From JAITVM01 sp031551135 (GTDB lineage Bacteria; Bacillota; Clostridia; Lachnospirales; JAITVM01), in NCBI GenBank assembly GCA_031551135.1, contig JAVBOA010000004.1, forward strand, positions 84,963 through 148,962: a DNA stretch of 64,000 nt, read 5' to 3'. Under the pieces are notes generated by a model. The model worked only from the letters and a program-made list of their open reading frames with translations, had not been told where the DNA came from and did not search any database. The position numbers were made by a program, and so were the translations under genes. Within the stretch, counting starts at the first letter, position 1. Every line of letters starts with the position of its first letter. Shown here one piece after another: positions 50,830-58,968 of the stretch.

Positions 50830-52053
50830 TTAATTCAAAATATCAGTCAAAATATTTCCGTCGGTCGGCCATTGCGGGATATCCAAAATTTCTAAGGCAG
50901 TCGGACAAATATCCAAAATCGACGCTTTTGGAATAAAAGCATTTTCTTTGATTCCTTTCCCGAAAGCGATTATCGAGGTACTATAATCGTCATGTTTCAA
51001 AGTATATCCGTGCTGACCGCGGTATGAATCTTCTTTCAGTTCATAAAAAAAGCAAGAATCCGAAGCTTCGATTCCAAGCGTAAAATCTTCCGAAAATCCT
51101 GAAGTTCTCATTTCTTTATCGCTTAAAAAGCGTTTTATCGGGCCGCCTTTTTCTATTATTTCAGAAATAGCTTTTCGAATAATTTCCTCCTTTGATTTAT
51201 CATACAGTTTTAAAAACGCAGTTCCGCCACAAACTTTAAACCAAGCCGAATATGATTTTAAATTTGTATCTTCAAAATCCGCCAATTGTAATTTTCTTAA
51301 AACTAAATTAGGGCAGAATTTAGATGTACATTCCAAAGAGCTATGGTCACCGAAAATAAAAACCGTGGAATCTTTTAATTTATTTTTGTCTTCTAATACC
51401 GTAAAAATTTTTTCCAGACGGTAAATATGCCTTTTTAAAGCTGTTTTAGCTTCTTCCGAGTTTGGCCCGTAAATATGTTTTGCCGTATCAACCTCTGTGA
51501 AATGGGCGAATAATAAATCGATTTTTTTATTTCGTATTACGTCTTTCATGCAGGTAAATACAAAATTATCCAAGTTCGGTTGTTTTACGCCGTCCAAAAT
51601 ATCTTTGTATTTTAAAAACATCTCTATTTGAAATAATTTCGAGCCGCTTTTCAAGGATTTGCTTATCTGAGATTCTTTGCCGCGAGGCAAAATTTCCGGC
51701 ATATTGTATTTTATCGGAGCTTTTGCGGAAACCGGCCATAATAACGCCGCTGTTTTGAGTTTGTGTTTTGCGGCGGCACGGAATAAATTCGGCGTTTTTA
51801 TATCGGGCTCGTACCATTTCCAATTCGGCTCCGGATTTCCGGGATCAAAAACTAAATTATCTATAATTCCGTGGCGTTTTGGCAAAACCCCAGTTACAAT
51901 CGACGAATGTGCCGTATAAGTATTTGAAACAAAAACGGAAGATACTTCGTTTACATATGAGGCAGTATTTAAATATTTTTTCAGCCGTTTGGATTCCAAT
52001 ACGGTTTTAAAATCATTTGTGCTCAGTGCATCTAAAGAAATAAAAATTAACAT
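50830..52053 (-). CDS. Alkaline phosphatase-superfamily phosphodiesterase
   Basis: 407 aa. Type I phosphodiesterase/nucleotide pyrophosphatase fold: Asp in I-S-L-D-A-L near 6-10, nucleophile region N-T-Y-T-A-H-S-S near 44-51, T-E-V-D-T-A-K-H near 185-192, and G-D-H-S-S near 232-236. No signal peptide, so probably cytosolic. Substrate unknown. ATG 52053 with GGGGGTAA. Confidence 0.85.
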   Translation of the reverse strand: MLIFISLDALSTNDFKTVLESKRLKKYLNTASYVNEVSSVFVSNTYTAHSSIVTGVLPKRHGIIDNLVFDPGNPEPNWKWYEPDIKTPNLFRAAAKHKLKTAALLWPVSAKAPIKYNMPEILPRGKESQISKSLKSGSKLFQIEMFLKYKDILDGVKQPNLDNFVFTCMKDVIRNKKIDLLFAHFTEVDTAKHIYGPNSEEAKTALKRHIYRLEKIFTVLEDKNKLKDSTVFIFGDHSSLECTSKFCPNLVLRKLQLADFEDTNLKSYSAWFKVCGGTAFLKLYDKSKEEIIRKAISEIIEKGGPIKRFLSDKEMRTSGFSEDFTLGIEASDSCFFYELKEDSYRGQHGYTLKHDDYSTSIIAFGKGIKENAFIPKASILDICPTALEILDIPQWPTDGNILTDILN

Positions 52054-52208
52054 TGATTTACCCCCAATCACTTTTATTTTAAATTATATCACTAAATTCA
52101 GATTTTGCTAAAATTTTTTAGAAGCCGAAGTCGAAGAAATGTCGATAAAAGCTTATAACTCTAATTTTGTTGTTTTCGCGATCTTTATTGATTAATGGAG
52201 ATATTTGT

Positions 52209-52280
52209 AATACTATTTAATTACTGATTCAGATTTGGTTTTAGATAAAAAACCAAGTCTGAAAGAAATCAAAATACTAT
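52209..52280. other. Hairpin upstream of the ECF sigma gene
   Basis: CAGATTTGGTTTT / AAAACCAAGTCTG near 52230-52262, flanked by TACTAT on both sides in direct orientation (52210, 52274). Perhaps a distant relative of the palindromic elements; no full family match. It may also be part of the sigma gene's control region. Confidence 0.45.
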
Positions 52281-52308
52281 ATTTGGATTTTTGAAAGGAG
52301 GTTTTGTT

Positions 52309-52884
52309 ATGTTGCTTGAAAAAGCAAAAAAGGGCGACATAGAATCATTTGAAAAGATAATTCTGGAATATGAAAAATTATATTTCAATATTGCTTTTCG
52401 AATACTCGGCGATATTGAGGATGCCAAAGACGCTACACAAAACGCTTTGATTAAAATTTATAATAATCTTGATAAATGTCTCAATTATGACGTTTTTAAG
52501 ACTTGGAGCTGCAAAATTGTCACAAATACGGCCATCGATCTTTTGCGCATGCAAAAAAGAAAATCAGCGGAATCCTTGGATGAAAAAATCGAATTGGAAG
52601 AAGGATTTGTAAACAAAGAAATAAAATCCGATGCCGCGACTCCCGAAGAAATATATTTTGCCAAAGAGCGAAACAGAATTATTAAAGAATCTATTAATAA
52701 ATTGGAATTAAAATACAAAACTATAATTATATTAAGAGATATAAACGGATTTAGCTATGAAGAAATTTCTAAAATTATCAATCAGCCGATAGGCACGGTA
52801 AAATCAAGGATATCACGTGCCCGCAATAATTTGAGAGTCGTTTTATCTGAAATGCTGGAACATAAAAATATTAAAAGCGTTTAA
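52309..52884 (+). CDS. ECF RNA polymerase sigma factor
   Basis: 191 aa. Sigma-70 region 2 at about 20-90 (D-I-E-D-A-K-D-A-T-Q-N-A-L, W-S-C-K-I-V-T-N-T-A-I-D) and region 4 at about 130-180 (Y-E-E-I-S-K-I-I-N-Q-P-I-G-T-V-K-S-R-I). Start ATG with AAAGGAGG. The anti-sigma gene begins 23 bp downstream, so the pair is likely autoregulated. Confidence 0.92.
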   Translation: MLLEKAKKGDIESFEKIILEYEKLYFNIAFRILGDIEDAKDATQNALIKIYNNLDKCLNYDVFKTWSCKIVTNTAIDLLRMQKRKSAESLDEKIELEEGFVNKEIKSDAATPEEIYFAKERNRIIKESINKLELKYKTIIILRDINGFSYEEISKIINQPIGTVKSRISRARNNLRVVLSEMLEHKNIKSV

Positions 52885-52907
52885 TAATTTGAAAGGAGGG
52901 CTTGAGA

Positions 52908-54086
52908 ATGGAAAATTGCGATAAATTTTTGGAACAAATTTCAGCTTATATCGATAATGAATTGAGCACGGAAGACAGAATAAAATTTGAAGAACATTTG
53001 AAAAATTGTTCGGATTGCGAAAAGAAATATATTGAGATTTTAGAAATTGTAAACGATTTAAACTCCGTACCGGAGATAGAATTACCGGAAAATTTTCACA
53101 ATGAATTTATGAATAAATTAGTTATTGAGCAAAACAAAAAGAAGGATATTCGCTTTTATTTTTTGGAAGATATCTTGAAGTCAATAAATCGAAAACAAGT
53201 TTTTGCGGCAGGCGCTGTATTTGCGGCACTTACATTGTTTTTTGTCACTCTATCTTCTATAAACAGCGGTGATAAATATGATAAAGAAAATCCTGTAGCT
53301 GTGGCGGAAGAAGGAATTTTGAGTGATATCAACTCGGATTTTGCGCTGAATACAATGCTAAATGGCTTGGACGCAACTCAAAATGCAAATACAAGCTCGC
53401 AGGCAAGCGGCAAAGTCGTTTCAGACACAATAAAATCCAAAGGATTTGATGATGATTATGTTTTGGATTATCAAATCACAATTACCGTAGACAACATTAA
53501 CAATACTGTAAGTGAAATAAATAAATTACAGGGTTATAATATATATTCAGATATTACATCTTATGGAAAATCGAATATTACCAGAAAGGTCGATAAAGAT
53601 TCTGTGCCGGATATAATTTCCGTCTTATCAAGAATCGGAAAAGTAAATAATTTTTCGGAAAACAGGCAAAGTATCGCTTTTTCGAAAATAGATACCGATG
53701 CGGCGGTAAAAGCAAAATCTCAGGAACGTGAGAGGCTTTATGCGCTCTTAGACAAAGCGCCGGACGCAGAATATTTATATAAAGTCTATGACCGGATTAT
53801 GGCTCTGGAGAACGAGATTTCTGCGCTCAACGGTCAATTAAGAAGCTACAACGATACTACAGGTTCGAGCAATATTACTATTGTTTTGATTGAAAAAGCT
53901 AAAGCTAAAGAAATAATAGAGGACGAAAATATTTTTATTAAATGTAAAAACGCTTTTATTCTTTCGCTTAACGCTACAATAAACTTTTTCAGCTCAATTA
54001 TATTAATTTTTGCGGGGCTTTCGATACCGCTGTTAATAGTCCTTTTGATAATTTCTGCAATAATTATAATTAGGAGAAGGAGGTAA
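52908..54086 (+). CDS. Zinc-finger anti-sigma factor fused to a DUF4349 membrane domain
   Basis: 392 aa. Cytoplasmic zf-HC2 domain with C near 4, H-L-K-N-C-S-D-C near 29-36 (H-x3-C-x2-C). TM helix near 93-112. The extracytoplasmic part at about 180-330 is a DUF4349-type domain with V-D-N-I-N-N-T-V-S-E-I near 193 and a coiled segment (E-R-E-R-L-Y-A-L-L-D-K). A second TM helix near 360-385 ends in R-R-R-R. It should hold the sigma factor until a signal outside is sensed. ATG 52908 has GAAAGGAGGG upstream. Confidence 0.82.
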   Translation: MENCDKFLEQISAYIDNELSTEDRIKFEEHLKNCSDCEKKYIEILEIVNDLNSVPEIELPENFHNEFMNKLVIEQNKKKDIRFYFLEDILKSINRKQVFAAGAVFAALTLFFVTLSSINSGDKYDKENPVAVAEEGILSDINSDFALNTMLNGLDATQNANTSSQASGKVVSDTIKSKGFDDDYVLDYQITITVDNINNTVSEINKLQGYNIYSDITSYGKSNITRKVDKDSVPDIISVLSRIGKVNNFSENRQSIAFSKIDTDAAVKAKSQERERLYALLDKAPDAEYLYKVYDRIMALENEISALNGQLRSYNDTTGSSNITIVLIEKAKAKEIIEDENIFIKCKNAFILSLNATINFFSSIILIFAGLSIPLLIVLLIISAIIIIRRRR

Positions 54087-54090
54087 AACC

Positions 54091-55062
54091 ATGAAACGGA
54101 TTTTTGCATTTATTCTTATCGCTATTTTATTGACTTCATGCTCGGCAAAAAGCGGAGCGCCGAATGAAGATTATTCTGTGAATTTCGATGAAAAGGGCGG
54201 GACTGCGCCACAACAAGACAATTCTATGAATTACGGAGCAAACGCCGCCACTGCGCCGCAAGCCGCAGAAAGTGAAGCTTACGACATGGACACTGCGGAA
54301 ATGGCAAAAGAAAACCCAACATCTCTTGTGAACGGCAGAACTGATATAACGGGCGGAAGCAATGAAAACGCGAACAGAAAAGTTATTATAAATTCGAATG
54401 TTGAAATGGAATCCAAGAAATTTGATGATGAAGTTGAGTTTATAAAAACTCAGGTTATAAATTCGGGCGGATATATAGAAAATTCGCAATTATCAAAAAA
54501 TCTAAGAGGAGATAACGAGAGTAAATATATTACTATGGTTTTAAAAATTCCTGTTGATAAATATGAAAATGTGAAAAATCAAATTTTGTCAGTGGGAAAT
54601 GTGGTTTCGCTGAACGAGAGCCAAGAAGATAAAACCGCTGAATATATGGACAGCCAATCAAAATTGCGTTTGAAAAAAGAAGAAGAAAAATCGCTTGTAG
54701 GATTTTTGGAGAAAGCGCAAACTATCGAAGAAGTTCTGGAATTGGAGCAGAGAATCGGGGCAGTCAGACAAGAAATCGAGACTACGCAGGCGCATATTGA
54801 TAATATTGACAGGCTTGCCGCTTTTTCTACAATGCATATAAATATTTTCGAAACTTTGGATTATACGGTTAAGATAGCCGACGACGGAAGTTTCGGAGAG
54901 GAAATTAAAGAAACATTTACTGCATCTTTGAATTTTACTATCGCATTTTTTGAAGGTGTTGCGATTTTTATTTCCGGAGGCATTTTGCCGGTTTCAATTA
55001 TTGGTTTATTCATTTTAATAATTTACAGAATTTACAGGCAATTCAGACCTAAAAAAACTTGA
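54091..55062 (+). CDS. DUF4349 lipoprotein
   Basis: 323 aa. Lipobox L-T-S-C (Cys16), low-complexity linker to about 90, then DUF4349 at about 90-275 with R-K-V-I-I-N-S-N-V-E-M and a coiled coil (L-E-Q-R-I-G-A-V-R-Q-E-I-E), and a C-terminal TM helix near 285-312. Adjacent and related to the anti-sigma gene; it begins 4 bp after it. It may bind the anti-sigma outer domain. Confidence 0.8.
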   Translation: MKRIFAFILIAILLTSCSAKSGAPNEDYSVNFDEKGGTAPQQDNSMNYGANAATAPQAAESEAYDMDTAEMAKENPTSLVNGRTDITGGSNENANRKVIINSNVEMESKKFDDEVEFIKTQVINSGGYIENSQLSKNLRGDNESKYITMVLKIPVDKYENVKNQILSVGNVVSLNESQEDKTAEYMDSQSKLRLKKEEEKSLVGFLEKAQTIEEVLELEQRIGAVRQEIETTQAHIDNIDRLAAFSTMHINIFETLDYTVKIADDGSFGEEIKETFTASLNFTIAFFEGVAIFISGGILPVSIIGLFILIIYRIYRQFRPKKT

Positions 55063-55066
55063 TAAA

Positions 55067-55130
55067 AAAACTTTTGGGCTTTCAGCCCAAACCCGAGTCG
55101 CTTTTTTTAAAAAAAGCGACGCAAAAAACT
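55067..55130 (+). repeat. Hairpin array after the DUF4349 gene
   Basis: GGGCTTTCAGCCC hairpin, then GTCGCTTTTTTTAAAAAAAGCGAC. Layout and flanks (AAAAC-TTTTGGGCT, AAACC) recall 38512-38600. Probable terminators. Confidence 0.65.
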
Positions 55131-55143
55131 TGATGCTATATAA

Positions 55144-55171
55144 AAAAACGGCGCATATGCGCCGTTTTTTT
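55144..55171. terminator. Bidirectional terminator
   Basis: AAAACGGCGCATATGCGCCGTTTT flanked by A and T runs, between convergent DUF4349 and flotillin genes. Confidence 0.85.
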
Positions 55172-55179
55172 ATATAGCT

Positions 55180-56943
55180 TTATTGATTATTGTCATTTTC
55201 TTTTTGAGTATCAGAAGTCAATTTATTTTGAACATTTTGAGTATCAGAAGTCAACTTATTTTGAACATTGTCTGAAAGTCCTTTTAATATATTAACCACG
55301 TCGATTCCCGTTGTGGCTTTAATCGCCTCCGGAACTTGTGTAAGTACATTTACGGCATAATCCGAAACTTTAGCGGCACCTTTTGTACCCTCCGAAGAGC
55401 CGGAATCAATAATTGTTACAGATCCGATATTTGAAAGCGAAGAAACTACGGCATCGCTCATATTTTTTGTTATTTCCGGCAGGACTTTTACAATCATTTC
55501 TGTCATTGCGGCCTGACCATATTTTTGATAAGCTTCGGCTAATTTTTCTTTCGCTTCTGCTTCTGCGAGAGCTTTTTCTTTTACGACTTTTGCTTCGGCA
55601 AGACCCTCGGCTTCAATTGCGGCGGCCTTAGCCAAACCGATTGCGGAGGTTGCGGAGGCCTCGGCAGTACCTTCTTTTTCGCGGGCTTCCGCTTTTGCCA
55701 TTGCGTTCAACAAAAATGCATCTGCTTCAGCTTTTGCACGGAGTTCTTTTTCACGTGCTTCGGCTTCGGAATTTTTAATATGCTCAACTTTACTTGCTTC
55801 TGCTTCTTTTTCGCGTTTAAAAAGGTCGGCTTCCGCTAAAATGCGGATTTTGGAAGCTTCGGCTTCGGCGGTTTTTTGAACTTCGGAAATCAATTGCTCT
55901 TGTTTGCGAATCGCTTCTTGTTTTGCAATTATGGTTTGTTGTTCTTTTTTAGTGAGTTCAACACGCATTTGGGCTTCAACCAATTCCACGTTTTTAGATT
56001 CACGGGTTAATTCCGCCTGCATAGAGGTTTCGATTAAATCACGTTTAACACGGTTTTCTTCAATTCCGTATGCGGCATCGGAGGCGGCGCGCTTGCGTTC
56101 GATTTCTTCACGGTTTGTCAGAACTTTCAATTCTTTTTCTTTATTTGCATTTTCGATTTTGACTTCCGCTTCGATACGTGCGGATTCTTCTTCCTGTCTG
56201 GTTTCGGCTATTTGAATCGAAGTTTCTTTTTGCAAAGTTGCTTTTCGGGTAGCGGTTTCACGCTCGTTTTGTGCGATTGTGATTTCCATTTCTTTTTTAG
56301 CGTTTGATTCTGCAATCAGCGCATCTTTTTTAACTTCGGCAACCTGCTTTTTACCAAGCGATTCAAGATATCCGTTATCGTCTTTAATTTCTTTTATCGT
56401 AAACGCCTTTATTTCAAGACCCATGTCTTCCAATTCTTTAGCGGCTACTTCTTGTACAGAGGAGGCGAATTTTTCACGATTTCGGTACAATTCCTCAACC
56501 GACATCGCCGATAAAATTTCTCTGAGCTTACCTTCCAAAACTTCTTTGGATGTAGTAACAATATTTTTGATTGTATTGTTAATATCTCCGGTATTGAACT
56601 GCTCCATTGCGGCAAGGATTTTTTCCTCTTCGTTTTTGATTTTCAAAATCGTGAGTGCGCCGACAGAGATATCAACTCCGGTAGATGTAAGCCCCGTAAT
56701 ATCAACATTTATCTGCATATTTTCGAGCGAAATCGCATCCGCACGTTCCAAAAGCGGGATTACAAAACCGCCGCCGCCGGAGATTACTCTTTTGCGGGTA
56801 CCGGTTACAACGAGCGCTTTATCCTGCGGAACTTTTCTCCACATGCCCAAAATACTAAGCACCAGCAATATTATAACAACTATAACGACCAAAGCGAACA
56901 TTAATGATTTTGGAAATACAGCTAAAACAGTTAGTAAATTCAT
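55180..56943 (-). CDS. Flotillin-like protein (FloT/YqiK type)
   Basis: 587 aa. N-terminal TM segment at about 10-32, SPFH/band 7 domain at about 40-215 (V-V-T-G-T-R-K-R-V, R-E-I-L-S-A-M-S-V-E-E-L-Y-R near 150), a long coiled coil rich in A-E-A-E-A-K repeats at about 225-500, and a C-terminal tail with two 11-residue copies of N-V-Q-N-K-L-T-S-D-T-Q. Membrane scaffold for functional microdomains. Start ATG 56943 with GAAGGAGGC. Follows the nfeD-like gene, its usual partner. Confidence 0.88.
   Translation of the reverse strand: MNLLTVLAVFPKSLMFALVVIVVIILLVLSILGMWRKVPQDKALVVTGTRKRVISGGGGFVIPLLERADAISLENMQINVDITGLTSTGVDISVGALTILKIKNEEEKILAAMEQFNTGDINNTIKNIVTTSKEVLEGKLREILSAMSVEELYRNREKFASSVQEVAAKELEDMGLEIKAFTIKEIKDDNGYLESLGKKQVAEVKKDALIAESNAKKEMEITIAQNERETATRKATLQKETSIQIAETRQEEESARIEAEVKIENANKEKELKVLTNREEIERKRAASDAAYGIEENRVKRDLIETSMQAELTRESKNVELVEAQMRVELTKKEQQTIIAKQEAIRKQEQLISEVQKTAEAEASKIRILAEADLFKREKEAEASKVEHIKNSEAEAREKELRAKAEADAFLLNAMAKAEAREKEGTAEASATSAIGLAKAAAIEAEGLAEAKVVKEKALAEAEAKEKLAEAYQKYGQAAMTEMIVKVLPEITKNMSDAVVSSLSNIGSVTIIDSGSSEGTKGAAKVSDYAVNVLTQVPEAIKATTGIDVVNILKGLSDNVQNKLTSDTQNVQNKLTSDTQKENDNNQ
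55204..55269. repeat. 33-bp tandem duplication inside the flotillin gene
   Basis: Two in-frame copies with one mismatch visible (TCAATTTATT/TCAACTTATT). They encode the duplicated 11 residues at the C-terminus. Confidence 0.85.
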
Positions 56944-57094
56944 AGACAATGCCTCCTTCTTAAAGCAACTTTCTAAAATGTTATAAACATCATTGCATTT
57001 TCGAAACTCAAAGCGATTACAGATAAAAACGCTTAATCCTTCGGTCAAAACATTGCAAGCTTTGAGGTGTTCGGCTTTTCTTGGTCTCTACAAT

Positions 57095-57661
57095 TTAATC
57101 TGAGATTAGTGTTACATAAAAAATATTCTCTTTTATATCGCTTATCAAAACCGATGCGCCTTTTTTTATGCCTTCGCCGGGAATCAATTCTTTGGCGGCG
57201 GCAGATAAAATATTGTTATCTATGGAATAAGAGATTCGTCCGTATCCGCCGGGAATGATTGTTTCCAAAACTTTCGCACGCAGACCGACAGCATCGGCTT
57301 GTTTTTTCACAGTCGTAGCCATTTTTAGTAATTTTAAATATACAGCTTTATATAAAAATGTCGAGGCGAGAAACGCCGAAATTATCGCAATAGGCAGTGA
57401 AAAAATTTGATTCGCCTGAAAAAAATCGGTTAATAATAAAATCGAGCCGACACCGCCGAAAACTGTAACAAAAGCCACGATAATAAATGGTTTAATCGGT
57501 AAAGCGGCATCAACATGCGGCAATTCGATATGGAAAATATCCAAAAAATCCGGAAGCTCGAAATCAAAATCGAGAAAATCGAAAATGCCACCTAAAATAA
57601 ATGAGATTGCGGAATAAATTGCCCCGATAAAAAAACAAGTCAAATAGATTTCAGAAAGCAT
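57095..57661 (-). CDS. NfeD-like membrane protein
   Basis: 188 aa. Three to four transmembrane segments at about 5-25, 55-80 and 88-110, with an aromatic acidic segment between (F-L-D-F-D-F-E-L-P). A C-terminal OB-fold-like NfeD domain at about 120-188 has V-G-L-R-A-K-V-L-E-T and G-Y-G-R-I-S-Y. Partner of flotillins in membrane organisation. ATG with GGGGGTG. Confidence 0.85.
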   Translation of the reverse strand: MLSEIYLTCFFIGAIYSAISFILGGIFDFLDFDFELPDFLDIFHIELPHVDAALPIKPFIIVAFVTVFGGVGSILLLTDFFQANQIFSLPIAIISAFLASTFLYKAVYLKLLKMATTVKKQADAVGLRAKVLETIIPGGYGRISYSIDNNILSAAAKELIPGEGIKKGASVLISDIKENIFYVTLISD

Positions 57662-57700
57662 ATAATCACCCCCAAAAAAGAACGAAATCTGTAAAAAAAA

Positions 57701-58816
57701 TTATATAAGATTCTCCGGATTAAGGCATTTTAAAGAATCCACTACAAAAACGCCGTCTTTTCGAATCAGAACATCGTCGAAATAAATTTCGCCGCCGCCG
57801 TATTCCGGAGTTTGAATACATACCAAATCCCAATGTATTGCGGATTCATTTCCGTTGAAAGCATCTTTATATGCGCGCCCCGGAGTAAAATGAAACGAGC
57901 CCATGATTTTCTCGTCGAAAAGCGTGTCATTCATTGGCTTTGTGATATATGGATTAACGCCGATTGCAAATTCACCGACATATCTTGCGCCTTCGTCTGT
58001 ATCAAAAACTTTTGTGATACGCTCGGTATCGTTGGCCGTGGATTTTATAATGCGTCCGTCTTTAAATTCCAGCCGTATGTTTTCGTATGTAAAGCCTTGA
58101 TGCTCGGAAGGTGTGTTGTAAGTAATATAACCGTTTACGGAATCTCGAAGCGGCGCAGTGAAAATTTCTCCGTCAGGAATATTATTTTCACCGGCGCAAG
58201 GGATAACATTCATTCCTTTAATCGAAAACTCCAAATCCGTTCCTTCGCCTTTTATACGTACTTTATCGGTTTTTTCCATCAATTCTTTTAACGGCTGCAT
58301 AGCTTCAAGCATTTTCGAATAATCTAAATTACAAACTTTATAATAATAATCGATAAATTTTTCAGTGCTCATATTTGCCGATTGCGCCAAAGATTCGTTT
58401 GGATATCTTAAGCCGACCCATTTAGTTTGTTCTATCCGAATATCGAAATGTACCGGCTGGGAATAAAGCCTGCTGTATAACGAAAGATTTTCCGGCGAAA
58501 CATCCGAAAGCTCAGAAGTATTAAGCGGCGCGCTGACACCGATATAAGCGTCCATTTTTGACATTTCAGCGGCATCGATTTCTGCCATTATTTCTAATTG
58601 CTCACGCGAAATATTTAATAAAATCTCACGTGTTAATTTATGCTCTGTTATATTTACAAAAGGAAATGCGCCGACAGCGTAAACTTCTTTTATTATTTGC
58701 TGTAATAAAGGTATTGTCTGGTACCCGCGCCCCTCAACCATTACTTTCTCGCCTTTTTGTACTCTGCAAGAATAATTTACTAAATTTTTTGCCAGTATTT
58801 CATTTCTTTGGTCCAT
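57701..58816 (-). CDS. M29-family aminopeptidase
   Basis: 371 aa. Family features: K-V-R-I-K-G-E-G-T-D-L near 190, E-N-N-I-P-D-G-E-I-F-T-A-P near 215-227, N-T-P-S-E-H-Q-G near 240 region, and A-I-H-W-D-L-V near 335, with D-D-V-L-I-R-K-D-G near the end. Cobalt- or zinc-dependent cytosolic peptidase. ATG with CAGGGAGG. Confidence 0.9.
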   Translation of the reverse strand: MDQRNEILAKNLVNYSCRVQKGEKVMVEGRGYQTIPLLQQIIKEVYAVGAFPFVNITEHKLTREILLNISREQLEIMAEIDAAEMSKMDAYIGVSAPLNTSELSDVSPENLSLYSRLYSQPVHFDIRIEQTKWVGLRYPNESLAQSANMSTEKFIDYYYKVCNLDYSKMLEAMQPLKELMEKTDKVRIKGEGTDLEFSIKGMNVIPCAGENNIPDGEIFTAPLRDSVNGYITYNTPSEHQGFTYENIRLEFKDGRIIKSTANDTERITKVFDTDEGARYVGEFAIGVNPYITKPMNDTLFDEKIMGSFHFTPGRAYKDAFNGNESAIHWDLVCIQTPEYGGGEIYFDDVLIRKDGVFVVDSLKCLNPENLI

Positions 58817-58968
58817 TAAAGAGCCTCCCTGTATATTAAATTTATTGAAACTTCAATCTTTATACTATCATTTTATCACAATGTGGTATTATAATCAAAA
58901 GATAAGACGATTATAAGAATTTGGTACTTTTCGTAATATGTACTATTGATATTTAAGGATTGATAAAA

